64,000 bases of DNA from CAWATG01 sp963785035 (GTDB lineage: Bacteria > Actinomycetota > Acidimicrobiia > IMCC26256 > CAWATG01), in the NCBI GenBank assembly GCA_963785035.1, contig CAWATG010000008.1, forward strand, positions 1 through 64,000, read 5' to 3'. This document shows, in pieces, positions 54,667-63,581 of the stretch. The position numbers were made by a program, and so were the translations under genes. A model generated the notes under the pieces. It was not told the origin of the DNA. It saw only the letters and a list, made by a program, of their open reading frames with translations, and ran no database searches. Each line of letters begins with the position of its first letter. The stretch's first letter is position 1.

Positions 54667-56007
54667 GTGGACGTCACCATCGACTCGGCGGCGGCACTGG
54701 CCGATGCAGTCACCGCTCGGGTCCGAAGCGACTACATGTACATGTATCCGCCAAGGCAGGCCTACCGGAAGCTGGACCTGGACACTGACGCAGTGGCAGC
54801 TGGTATCCGTGACAGCTGCGTCGCACGCGAACGCCTGAACTTGTACGTGCACCTGCCGTTTTGCAAGCAGATCTGCGGATTCTGCAACCTGTACACAACC
54901 ACCATCCGCTCCGAGTCGGTGTACCGCCGCTACGTCGATGCGATGAGCCGGCAGATGGATGCCCTGGCCGAGTTGGCCCCGACTAGTTCTACGATCCCCA
55001 CGATCTATTTCGGGGGCGGCACCCCAACCGTCCTGCCGATCCCGTTGCTGCGCTCCATACTGCAACAGGTACGTGATAAGTGGGGCAACATCGAGCCCAA
55101 CGCCGAGTTGGCGATCGAGGTTGACCCGCAGACCGTTGACCGAGCGTTGCTTGACGAGCTCCGCGATACCGGGTTCAACCGGGTGAACCTCGGGATTCAG
55201 TCACGCGCTCCTGAGGAGATCCTCAGCATTGGGCGCCGCTATAGCCCGGAGGACCAGGCCACCCGGGTGCGAGACGCGATAGCGACAGGGTTTGCCAATG
55301 TCTGCGTCGACCTAATCTTCGGTCTGCCGGGCCAGTCGCTGGACAGCTGGACGAGGTCGGTGAGCGAATGCGTCGATCTGCGCCCTCACACCATTTGCTG
55401 CTACCCGCTAACCCATCGGCCGTTCACCGGCTTCGACCGCCGGGCCGCCGAGCGCTCTGCTGTCACGTATGAGATGTGGACGGCAGCGAACGACATCCTC
55501 GTCGGCGCCGGGTTCGCCCGCCAGAGCCAGGTCCGGTGGGCCCGGGACGGCGGCGGGTACAAGCAGAAGGAACTTCACTGGGGCTTGGAGAACGTGCTCG
55601 GAATCGGCGCTGGGGCACGCTCGTACCTGTGGGATCTCGATCTACGGAACGGGTACTCGATCGTAAATCGCAACGCCACCCTGACTAACTACATGGACGC
55701 CATGGAGGCGGGGGATGTGTTGCCGAACGAGGGCTACGTGATGGACGACGAGGAACGGGCCCGCAAGGCGGTCGTCCTCGGACTGCTGCATCTCGATCTC
55801 GATCGATTCGAGAGGCTGCTCGGAGAGCGCCTCGACCAGCGGTTCGCTATCGAGTTTGCGGAGTTGGAGTCCCTCGGGTTCATCGAGCGCACCCCCGGCG
55901 CCGTGAAGATCAGCGAGCAGGCGGTCCCGTACCGCGACCTAATCGTCCAGCTGTTCTTCTCCGACCGTGTCCGTCGTGCCCTTGCGGAGTTCTCCTATGA
56001 GCAATGA
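54667..56007 (+). CDS. HemW-like radical SAM protein
   Basis: A 446-residue protein from a GTG start. The 4Fe-4S cluster motif CKQICGFC (CxxxCxxC) lies in LYVHLPFCKQICGFCNLYTT; IYFGGGTPTVLP, FNRVNLGIQS and VCVDLIFGLPGQSLDSW are typical of the coproporphyrinogen oxidase-like HemW family. C-terminal HemW-type winged part is present. True HemW proteins are heme chaperones, and relatives act as methyltransferases or C-C bond formers. Its coupling to a kinase-Nudix protein suggests a role in a nucleotide-related pathway. The last codons overlap the next gene. Confidence 0.85.
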   Translation: MDVTIDSAAALADAVTARVRSDYMYMYPPRQAYRKLDLDTDAVAAGIRDSCVARERLNLYVHLPFCKQICGFCNLYTTTIRSESVYRRYVDAMSRQMDALAELAPTSSTIPTIYFGGGTPTVLPIPLLRSILQQVRDKWGNIEPNAELAIEVDPQTVDRALLDELRDTGFNRVNLGIQSRAPEEILSIGRRYSPEDQATRVRDAIATGFANVCVDLIFGLPGQSLDSWTRSVSECVDLRPHTICCYPLTHRPFTGFDRRAAERSAVTYEMWTAANDILVGAGFARQSQVRWARDGGGYKQKELHWGLENVLGIGAGARSYLWDLDLRNGYSIVNRNATLTNYMDAMEAGDVLPNEGYVMDDEERARKAVVLGLLHLDLDRFERLLGERLDQRFAIEFAELESLGFIERTPGAVKISEQAVPYRDLIVQLFFSDRVRRALAEFSYEQ

Positions 56008-58097
56008 CGGGTTCGAGCCACAGATCACGTGGCTCCACGTGTCCGACATCCACGCCGGCAGCGGCGGGCTCCGCGACCAAGCAGAGCTCGCCCAGGTCTT
56101 CGCCGACCTCCTGAGAGACCTTGGCGCTCTTGTGCATGCCGAGCATGTTCAACCGCCGACACACGTGATCTTCACCGGCGACGTGTCACAATCGGGCGGC
56201 GGTGACCCAGTCAAGAGTGATCGGATTCGCATCCGATCTGGAAGCTTGGTCCGCTGCGCCGGCTAGGAACGACGGCAGCCCGAGACCTTCAGGCATCGGC
56301 GTCGGCGACGCCGGGACTGGGCCCGGGCCGGCGATGACACGTTCACGGATGCGAAAACGAGTGTGGCCACGCTCGGCCAGTATGCTCATACCATCACGTC
56401 TGCTCGAGCTCCGGACTCGACCAAAGGACCGTCCCAATGGGCGCGAGTGCGATCGTGGAGGCCCTCGCCGCCGGTGAGAACGTCCTCCTGCTACGGGAAC
56501 CCGGGTCGGGCAACAGCGTCGCATCCACGAGATCGCCACGCGGCGGTGCTGCCGGGTTGCATCCGCTCATCTACCGGTTCTCTGACATCCGCCGCCTCTT
56601 CGCCTCTGGGGCCGAGATGCAAGCTCTCGAGAAGCTCGTTGCTGATGACGGACGCAGCGGAGCGCACATAGTCATCGTCGACGGCCTCGACGAAGCCAGC
56701 GGAACCGATACCGGAGATGGTCGGACGGTGAGTCGCTGGCTCCAAGAGCTCGCCGACCTCGGTTCGATGCTCATCAGCTGCCGGGCGGCCGACTATCGCG
56801 AGCACCTGGCCGCCTACGTCGAACCGATCGGGTTCGACGCTCTTCAGACTCTCGAACCGTGGCGTGTCAAGATCGAGTTCGAGTCGTTAGTGCGCAAGCT
56901 CGCCGCCCGGAGTCTCGAGCCGGATGACAACCTCATCGAGGTCGTCAAGCGCAAGGAGTCGCTGGCGAGGTTGGTGACCACTCCTCTGTTCGCCCGAATG
57001 CTCACCCTGATCGGGCCGTCCGGGGCAGACGACGGTGCCAGTCCGAAGATGACCTGTATCGAGCGTTCTTCCTCGGGCTCGCGGACCGGACGTCAACGGA
57101 GCTTGAGGTGGCCGGCTTCGACGTCGACGATCCACACGCTCTTTGGCTAGAGGCGGCCTGGGCTGTGTTCTCCCTTGACCTGTTGCAAGACGAGACGGTC
57201 AACCTGAAAGCACTGATGGGGTACTGACCCAGACGGCCAGCGTCGGCACGCGCCGGCGGTCCGCCGGGCCCTGTCCGTGATCATCGATCGAGGCGGCGCT
57301 AACCCGCTGGCTGAGAAGTCCGCCTTCCTCCACTACTCGTTCTACGAGTTCCTGCTCGCCGCCGCCATCGCCGAACGTCTCAGCGGCGAAAAGGCAGCGA
57401 ACTCGGAGACGTTCGCGACGCTCGCCATCGACATCCCCCGAAGGGTGCGGCGCTTCCTCGTCGGACGTCTTCGCTCCGACGCACCCGACCGTGTCAAGTA
57501 CGTGCTGCAGGAGACGTACCAGCGGATGAAGACCGAGAACCCATTGGCGATGTCACGGACCGGCTGCAACCTGATCGCGTACCTGCTGTCGCGAGGCTTC
57601 GACTCCCAAGACGTTCTCCTCCGCCTATACCGCGAACGAAACGGACCTGTTCTTGCAGAACTCGCTCCGTTGGGCTCTCACCCACGCCGACGACATGAAT
57701 GTCGCTGGCGAGTTCGTGGACGAGCTGGATCGGTCAGCTCACTACGCCGCGATGTGCCGGGGGTATCTCCTCTACTACCACGGTGACCTGCCGCGGGAGA
57801 CCCAGCCGCCGTTCTTCGATCTCGACCCCGCGGTATCCTGGTCACGGACGTCGCGCCGCCGTCCAGCAGTTAATGGCGGAACCTGCCTATGACACGACGG
57901 TGGCGGAGCCGCGACGCATCATCGACCTGTACACCTTCCTGAGCTTCGCGCTGCTGCGGAACGAGACGGTTCTCGCCGATGAGAGCGTGACGGTCTACAA
58001 CGTGCTGAGCACTATTTGGGCGGGTGGGCGCGCTCCAGGACGTGTGCTGCACCGCCTGCAAGCGATGGCTGCCGTCGTGTGCCCGCAGGGCGCGTAA
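55997..58097 (+). pseudogene. Metallophosphoesterase-NACHT (STAND) NTPase, wrecked
   Basis: The ATG overlaps the radical SAM stop. The first 75 residues are a calcineurin-like phosphoesterase start (TWLHVSDIHAGSGGL, HVIFTGDVSQSGG); the rest of that domain is lost. NACHT pieces follow in changing frames: EALAAGENVLLLREPGSGNS (Walker A with Asn for Lys), Walker B IVIVDGLDEASG, RAFFLGLADRTSTELEVAG, SAFLHYSFYEFLLAAAIAER and a C-terminal helical part in three frames to 58097. At least five frame changes and one stop are present. It was probably a bacterial NLR-like defence protein. Confidence 0.7.
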
Positions 58098-58101
58098 GCA
58101 G

Positions 58102-58657
58102 CTAGGCGACTGACCGGGCCGGTTGTCCGCGCCGCAGGTCCGATCCGATCTCGCTGGCGCTGTTCACCGCTGCAGCCACCATCTGCCGACCCGCCTCTGG
58201 ATCAAGCTCACGCAGGCCCGAGTCGAACATGGGGAGGCCGCTGGCGACGATCACCGCAAACTCCTCGATGCATCCCGAGCTGAACTGCCAGCCGTCCGCT
58301 AACACCACCGCGTCAGCTTTCGATGAAAGAATTCGCAAGCACAGGTCGACGTAGTCACGCTGATTCCATTCTGCGTACACACCGAAGCACGTCGGGTCGA
58401 ACACTGGCCGACCTGTAGCCTGACGAATCCGGGCAGCGTCGCACTGCCGCGTCGGCACGATTCGCTACGACGACGCTGTGGTCCTTGTCGTACATCGCCC
58501 CGACCACTCCACGGTTCCGGATGTGCTCCATCAAGCGAGGGCCGCCGTTCAGCGGGGTGACGAGGTAGATGAGTTTGGATTCACCGATTAGCCCAACCAT
58601 CGCGTCGATCGCCAGGTTCACGTCGTGGTCGTTCAATGACCCACCTCTCCGGGGCAT
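58102..58657 (-). CDS. Nucleoside 2-deoxyribosyltransferase-like protein (DUF4406-like; frame break near 58447)
   Basis: The first frame gives NDHDVNLAIDAMVGLIGESK, LIYLVTPLNGGPRLMEHIRN; the second gives DPTCFGVYAEWNQRDYVDLC and ADAVVLADGWQFSSGCIEEF. The pattern (an early Y-TPL strand, then a D..VVLADGW..S.GC.EE motif) is that of deoxyribosyltransferase-fold proteins, where the last Glu is catalytic. Joined length is about 184 residues. It could remodel nucleosides or bind a nucleotide signal. It is convergent with the NACHT remnant. Confidence 0.6.
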
Positions 58658-58717
58658 CGGTTCGCTCTGAGAATACCCCAGCCCCAACCCCGGGCATGGG
58701 GATAGCGTCATTGTCGT

Positions 58718-59263
58718 GTGGGTATCCGTGGTCGCCGCACCGGCCCTCGGGAAATCTCGTTCCGACCGAAGGCTGCGGAGAACCCAACAGCCAAACAGAA
58801 CTTCGGCTCGAAGCTGACGGCCATCGCTCTCGACGCCGGTCATGTCATCGGTGACGATGTCGTAGTCGTGGAGCGGGAGGTCAACCTGCCGGATGGCGGC
58901 GGGCGAACGACCTTTGACTTCCGCGTCACCGGGGTGCTTGGGTTCCTCGTCGCCAAGATTGGTGCGCTCGTCGGGCGCGACAAGCCGAAGGACGCGTACG
59001 ACATCGTCTGGCTCGTCGAGAACTTCGAGGGAGGCCCACACGGCGCGGCGGTCGCCATCGCCACCAGTCCGGCGCACGGTCGACCGGAGGTCGCGGCAGC
59101 GCTCGATCGCCTCTTCGATGAGTTCTCGGCGCCGGGCCGCCTCGGTCCAGGCTCATACGTGCGCTTCATGGCCGACGAGACCATGGGCGCCGATGACCGT
59201 CAGCGGTTGGCGCGACAGGCAGTTGGCGCACTCACAGAGCTGCGTCGCTCGCTCGATCGATAG
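58718..59263 (+). pseudogene. AbiEii-type nucleotidyltransferase, C-terminal fragment
   Basis: VTGVLGFLVAKIGALVGRDK and PKDAYDIVWLVENFEGGPHG are typical of the C-terminal half of AbiEii/AbiGii nucleotidyltransferase toxins. The N-terminal catalytic GSxxxxR...DxD part is missing; the frame opens in unrelated arginine-rich sequence. The AbiEi-type antitoxin is also absent. It is a relic. Confidence 0.65.
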
Positions 59264-59459
59264 CTGGCCGGGCGCCTTAGGTCTTGACCGCAGATGAACC
59301 CGAAGGTCGGAGCCATCCCTAATTTCTCCCTACTTTTCGGTAGTTTCCGTGTCGCGGCCTCGATCCTGGTCCGAGTCCCGTCGGCGACAAAAGTTCTGGT
59401 CAGAGGCGACATCGGAATATCCTGGACTACGGCGGCTCAGCACGTAGACGGTCTCGCTA

Positions 59460-59503
59460 GGGCCCATAACCCGAAGGTCGCAGGCTCAAATCCGGCCCCC
59501 GCC
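59460..59503 (+). repeat. Decayed copy of the initiator tRNA 3' part (possible attachment-site scar)
   Basis: 44 bases match 39907-39950 at 39 positions without gaps, including CATAACCCGAAGGTCG from the anticodon loop onward. A few bases upstream (CTCG before GGGC) also agree. The 3' end lacks the A-CCA and the T stem is disrupted (CCGGC), so it is not a working tRNA. It would be one border left by an integration at the tRNA. Confidence 0.75.
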
Positions 59504-59594
59504 TGGCTTGGCGGACAAGTTGTTGCTCAGTCATCTGATCTCCTTCGCATGGAAGGAACTCAGGTGTCAACAACCTCCGTCAGTTTCACAGCGC

Positions 59595-59632
59595 AGCGTG
59601 ACCTGAAGATCACGTTCCGTTGTTGGTCTCAC
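59595..59632 (+). repeat. 38-bp repeat, copy 2
   Basis: AGCGTGACCTGAAGATCACG and the next 18 bases match 48548-48585 at 33 of 38 positions. A perfect 12-bp palindrome AAGAAATTTCTT follows at 59688-59699. Confidence 0.8.
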
Positions 59633-59703
59633 GTATGCGTGAGGACCCTGGCGCGTCTCACTCCTGACACTCACGCATGTGTCGCCAAAGAAATTTCTTG
59701 AGG

Positions 59704-59732
59704 GTGAGCCCGAGCGTGAGCCCGACGGTGAG
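59704..59732 (+). repeat. GTGAG array with 12-bp period upstream of the sigma-like gene
   Basis: GTGAG starts at 59704, 59716 and 59728, exactly 12 bases apart, each followed by CCC or TGC. Extra CTCAC/GTGAG words lie at about 59628, 59639, 59656 and 59670. The array ends about 60 bases before the ATG at 59792. Confidence 0.75.
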
Positions 59733-59791
59733 TGCCGTGGCGGATCGTGCTCCCAGACCGCTCAACGGGAGCGGCAAATGGGAGGTGCGTT

Positions 59792-60475
59792 ATGCACGAT
59801 CGGTTTGTGATCTTCACTGTTCTTGACCAGGAGTGGCGACACTTCAGTACCAGCGGTCAGGCCGGCGTCGCGCTGGCGCGTTGGCGGAAAGTCGAGCCTG
59901 CCCTCGCGACGCTCGACACGGTCGACGATGTCCTTTCCCTGCGACGTGACCCGCAACGGGCAAATGAGGTGCTCGGCATGCTGGTGTCCCGCTCCGCACG
60001 TGACCGGGTAGCCGCCAGGGTTGTCCTTCAGGCTCTCATGCCCGGATTGGTTCGTCTTGCCGTCCTCTACGGGCGAGCCGACCCGGAGACCACCGCAGGC
60101 GATCTCGTGGCGATCGCCTGGGTCCGGATCTGTTCGTACCCGACGCAGCGCATCGGCTCGGTGGCCGCAAACTTGTTGTTCGACATCAGAAAGCAGCTTC
60201 TCGCGGAACGCGAGCCGATGGGGGACCTCCCGGCGAGCGACGCCGTTGCTTCCGCAGAAGACACGGTGATCGACGGGCTCTTTGTTGAGGAGTTGGCTCA
60301 CGCTGAGGCGACCGGCGTGATCGCCGAGGGAGCCGCCGATCTCATCATGCAAACGCGCGTCGATGGCCACCCGGTTGTCGAGCTTGCCACTCGTCGGGGC
60401 GTAAGCGCCCATGGGCTCGTCCAGCGTCGCCTCCGCGCTGAGAAACGGCTGCGCGACCACCTGGAGGTGGCGTGA
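59792..60475 (+). CDS. Sigma-factor-like HTH protein of the second module
   Basis: A 227-residue protein; GGGAGG lies 7 bases before the ATG. The middle (LVRLAVLYGRADPETTAGDL, VAIAWVRICSYPTQRIGSVA, ANLLFDIRKQL) resembles sigma-70 region 2 in layout, and the C-terminus (RVDGHPVVELATRRGVSAHG, LVQRRLRAEKRLRDHL) resembles region 4. It probably activates the downstream module. The GTGAG array upstream is a candidate operator. Confidence 0.65.
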   Translation: MHDRFVIFTVLDQEWRHFSTSGQAGVALARWRKVEPALATLDTVDDVLSLRRDPQRANEVLGMLVSRSARDRVAARVVLQALMPGLVRLAVLYGRADPETTAGDLVAIAWVRICSYPTQRIGSVAANLLFDIRKQLLAEREPMGDLPASDAVASAEDTVIDGLFVEELAHAEATGVIAEGAADLIMQTRVDGHPVVELATRRGVSAHGLVQRRLRAEKRLRDHLEVA

Positions 60476-60681
60476 CGACGTTTTCCATCTGCCGTTCGCG
60501 AGCAGGGCAACAGCCTTGTGCGCGGATGACGGGTGGTCCTGTGGTGCAAGACGGAACGGCTGATGACAGGGCCGGTCTCGCTGGTCTGACCGTGAAGAGG
60601 CCAGCCATGCCCGTCGGGCGAACGGTGCGATTTGCATTTCCGTCTTTCACTCTATGTGGTGATTGCCATAGTGTGATTCGA

Positions 60682-61341
60682 ATGGGTGCTGTGCACCACC
60701 TCGTGTCCCGAGTGGACGGGAGAACCATCATCGAACGCGGCCGTCACATCACCGCTCTGTTCCTCCTGGTGGTCGCTACTGCGTGCAGTAGCGGTGGCAA
60801 CGATCGGATCGTGGCACCGTCCACGACGTCGACGAAGAAAACGTCTCGAGTTCGACGACGACGACAACGACTTCAGCCGTGACCGCCGCGTCGACTCCTC
60901 AACAGTCCGATCTTGAGCGCCAGATCATCGACCGTTACCAGGCGTTCTGGGAAGCCCGCTTCAAGGCGAATCAGGCACCACCAAATCCGGGCGACCCCGG
61001 ACTCGTTGAGTACGCGACCGGCAAACAACTCGACAACGTGAGGACCGAAACGCAGCGCCGCCTCGACGATGGACTTGCGTTCCGGCGTCCGAGCAACTCG
61101 ATCGCCAAGCGAAACGTTCGAATTGACTGCCATCGATGGTGACGTGGCCAGCTTGCAGGACTGTGCAGTCAACGACGGGATCATTTACCGAACCGCCACA
61201 GGCGAAGTCGTCAATGACGACGCGGTGACGCAGAACATCAACGCCACCATGCGGCTCGTCGAGGGCAAATGGAAGCTTGAACAAGCGAGCCTCGTCCAGG
61301 AATGGGAGGGAGTGGCCGGATGCGCGATCGCCAAAGGTTGA
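60682..61341 (+). CDS. Lipoprotein of the Tad-like module (two frame breaks)
   Basis: A lipobox VVATACSS lies after a hydrophobic stretch (HITALFLLVVATAC), so the product is lipid-anchored. A threonine-rich linker follows. The frame changes near 60845 and again near 61105, where GLAFRRPSNSIAKR passes to TFELTAIDGDVASLQDCAVN. The end QNINATMRLVEGKWKLEQAS resembles NTF2-like Mce-associated lipoprotein domains. Joined length is about 219 residues. Its stop lies inside the next gene. Confidence 0.65.
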
Positions 61342-62150
61342 CCCTGGTTGGGTTGTTCGCAGTTGCACTGCTGATGTCGGCACAACCAGCCTGGGCGAAC
61401 GAGACGCCAGGTGGGGACGGTGGTGCCTTCGTCGATGAAAACGGCAACCCGACTGCTGTGGCCCGCGACGGGGAGGTGATTCCGGCGAGTGGTGGATCGG
61501 GTGCCAGCGACTGTCATTGGCAGGTGATGATCAGCGACGACTTCAGGTTCGCCGTCTATGAGGTGGATGGGACGCGGCGTTACTCCAAGACGGGTCGATG
61601 GCTGCAGAAGATGTGTGACGGAGCGGCTGTGCCCGTCGACGGGTTGTACACCGTTCCAGAGGGCGGCGCTGTCGACCCGGCTGCGCTCGCCACCGATGCC
61701 ATCGCCTCGGTTCCGATCGCGTTGCCACCTATCGAGACGAGCCCGTCTGCGGATCGGCGCCTTTACGTGCAGGTGCCGACATGGTTGTGGCTTGATCCCG
61801 ATTGGTGGCACGGCTATTCCGCCACTGCGACAGCGGGACGCGTGACGAGCACCGCAACGGCTGCGCCTGTCCGTGCGGAGTGGACCTCTGGCGATGGTCA
61901 CGAGACGACCTGTCATGGTCCTGGGGTGCAGTGGCGTCGTGGACTGCCCGACAGCGCCGCTTCGTGCTCGCTCACCTACCGGCATTCGTCGGCGGGAGCA
62001 GAGGCCGACGCGTACACGCTGGGCGTGACGGTGTGGTTCGAGGTTACGTGGACGTCGAACACCGACCAAGGCGGAACGCTGGCGTCGATCGGTCGGACCG
62101 CGTCGAGGTCGGTCCAGGTTGGTGAGATCCAAGCGATCGAAACGGAGTGA
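61320..62150 (+). CDS. Secreted tryptophan-containing protein of the Tad-like module
   Basis: A 276-residue protein with signal peptide (RLTLVGLFAVALLMSAQPAWA). The mature part contains paired cysteines and WLWLDPDWWHGYSATATAGR, then VWFEVTWTSNTDQGG. Such proteins occur in front of SAF/CpaE/CpaF genes in actinobacterial elements. It is probably a surface component. Function unknown. It overlaps the lipoprotein gene by 22 bases. Confidence 0.7.
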   Translation: MRDRQRLTLVGLFAVALLMSAQPAWANETPGGDGGAFVDENGNPTAVARDGEVIPASGGSGASDCHWQVMISDDFRFAVYEVDGTRRYSKTGRWLQKMCDGAAVPVDGLYTVPEGGAVDPAALATDAIASVPIALPPIETSPSADRRLYVQVPTWLWLDPDWWHGYSATATAGRVTSTATAAPVRAEWTSGDGHETTCHGPGVQWRRGLPDSAASCSLTYRHSSAGAEADAYTLGVTVWFEVTWTSNTDQGGTLASIGRTASRSVQVGEIQAIETE

Positions 62151-62154
62151 TGTC

Positions 62155-62832
62155 ATGAAGACGGCACCCGAACAGGTGAACGGCAATGGACAGGTGAACG
62201 CCAAAGAACCGGTTACCGCGCGGCGGGCTGGTGAGCTCACGCTTGAACCGCCCGAGGCGCGACGGAGAGTCCGCGTTCCCGAGTTGCTCGTCGGGGCGGC
62301 GCTCACCGTTGGGTTCGCGTTGGCGGCGGTGCTGTGGCAGGCGAACTCGACGCAGCGCGAGGCTGCACTCGCGTTGGCGACCAAGGTCGATCGAGGCGAC
62401 ACGATCACCGCGAAGGATCTGCGTGTCGTGTATCTCGGCACCGACGACCATGTCGTGCGCCTCGCTCCGTCGGAGAGCGTCAAGGTGATCGGTCAAGTCG
62501 CGATTGGTGACATGGCGGCGGGGACGCTGATCACCCGGGCGAACATCACCGATGTCGCCGCGCTTGGGCCGGGTGAGGGTGTCGTTGGTTTGGCGTTGGA
62601 CCCCGGCCAGTTTCCCTCGGGTCGCCTCGCGCCGGGCGACCTGGTGAATGTTGTCGCTTCCGGCGATACCGGCGGCAAACTCCTCGCTGCCGCCGCGGTT
62701 GTGTACTCGGTTGAGGAACTGGGTGGTCAGGGACGCAAGTTCGTGTCGCTGCGAGCGAGCGAGGCTGACGCCAATGGTGTTGCCGCCGCGGTTGAGCACG
62801 CTCCGGTGCGTCTCGTGTTGGTGGGACGCTGA
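62155..62832 (+). CDS. SAF-domain protein (CpaB-like)
   Basis: A 225-residue protein: hydrophilic start, one membrane helix (LLVGAALTVGFALAAVLW), then a SAF domain (ATKVDRGDTITAKDLRVVYL, GDMAAGTLITRANI, VVGLALDPGQFPSGRLAPGD). CpaB/RcpC proteins with this domain form part of Flp/Tad pilus machines. Start codon overlaps closely with the upstream stop, and the next gene begins at its stop. Confidence 0.82.
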   Translation: MKTAPEQVNGNGQVNAKEPVTARRAGELTLEPPEARRRVRVPELLVGAALTVGFALAAVLWQANSTQREAALALATKVDRGDTITAKDLRVVYLGTDDHVVRLAPSESVKVIGQVAIGDMAAGTLITRANITDVAALGPGEGVVGLALDPGQFPSGRLAPGDLVNVVASGDTGGKLLAAAAVVYSVEELGGQGRKFVSLRASEADANGVAAAVEHAPVRLVLVGR

Positions 62833-63581
62833 TGCTTGTCGTGTTCGGCACGGTCCGCTCCTCGCCGGGGGTTACGACCACGGCGCTCGGTGTGGCGAGT
62901 TGTATCGAGGACGCCATCGCGATCGAGGCAGATCCTGACGGGGGGATCCTTGCCGCCCGCTACGGCCTTGAACGCGACCCGAACCTCGCGTCGTTGGCCG
63001 CCGTGGCGCGAACCGCCTTGACGCGCGATGTGTTGGGTGAGCACTCCCAGGCGCTTCCTGGCGGCGCTCGTGTCATCGTGGGCCTGGCGTCACCGGAGCG
63101 GGCCGTGACGTTGTGGCGCTCCGTCGGTCAACGCATCGCGTCCGCGCTCGGCAGTGTCGAGGACGCGTCGATTGTCGTGGACGCCGGTCGGCTCACCCCG
63201 ACAAGTCCTCTGGTGCCGCTGCTCGAGGTTGCGTCGCTCACGGTCCTTGTCGCTCGCCCGACCCCTGAGGATCTCCACCCGCTTGCGCATCGTCTGGAGA
63301 CGCTTCGGTCTCAAGCTCGTGAGCTCGCTCTCGTTCTTGTCGGTGACAAGCCCTACGGGCCTGGCGAGGTGGCTGAGCGCCTCGGCATCGAGGTGCTCGG
63401 TGTGATCGCGCATGATCCGAAGGCCGCCTCCGCGTTGGCCGGGGTTTCGGGAGCGACCGGTGGGGGATGGCTGCGCCGCTCGCCGCTTGCGCGTTCGACG
63501 CGCACCGTTGCAGAGGCGCTTCTCGAACGATGCGACCGGCCAGAGCCGAGCCGGCGCCTCGAAGAGTTGGCGAGTCCATGA
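62832..63581 (+). CDS. CpaE/MinD-like ATPase with altered P-loop
   Basis: A 249-residue protein of the SIMIBI class. The P-loop region reads FGTVRSSPGVTTTALGVASC: the deviant Walker A KGGxGKS is changed to a GTVRSSPGVTT form without the lysine. IAIEADPDGG follows as the switch I-like strand, and VVDAGRLTPTSPLVPLLEVA as switch II. CpaE homologues place Tad machines at the cell pole. ATP hydrolysis is doubtful. Confidence 0.75.
   Translation: MLVVFGTVRSSPGVTTTALGVASCIEDAIAIEADPDGGILAARYGLERDPNLASLAAVARTALTRDVLGEHSQALPGGARVIVGLASPERAVTLWRSVGQRIASALGSVEDASIVVDAGRLTPTSPLVPLLEVASLTVLVARPTPEDLHPLAHRLETLRSQARELALVLVGDKPYGPGEVAERLGIEVLGVIAHDPKAASALAGVSGATGGGWLRRSPLARSTRTVAEALLERCDRPEPSRRLEELASP

Noticed and set aside
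59460..59503. Second functional tRNA-Met
   Set aside because: Only the 3' part is recognisable; the T stem is broken and neither acceptor strand nor CCA is complete.
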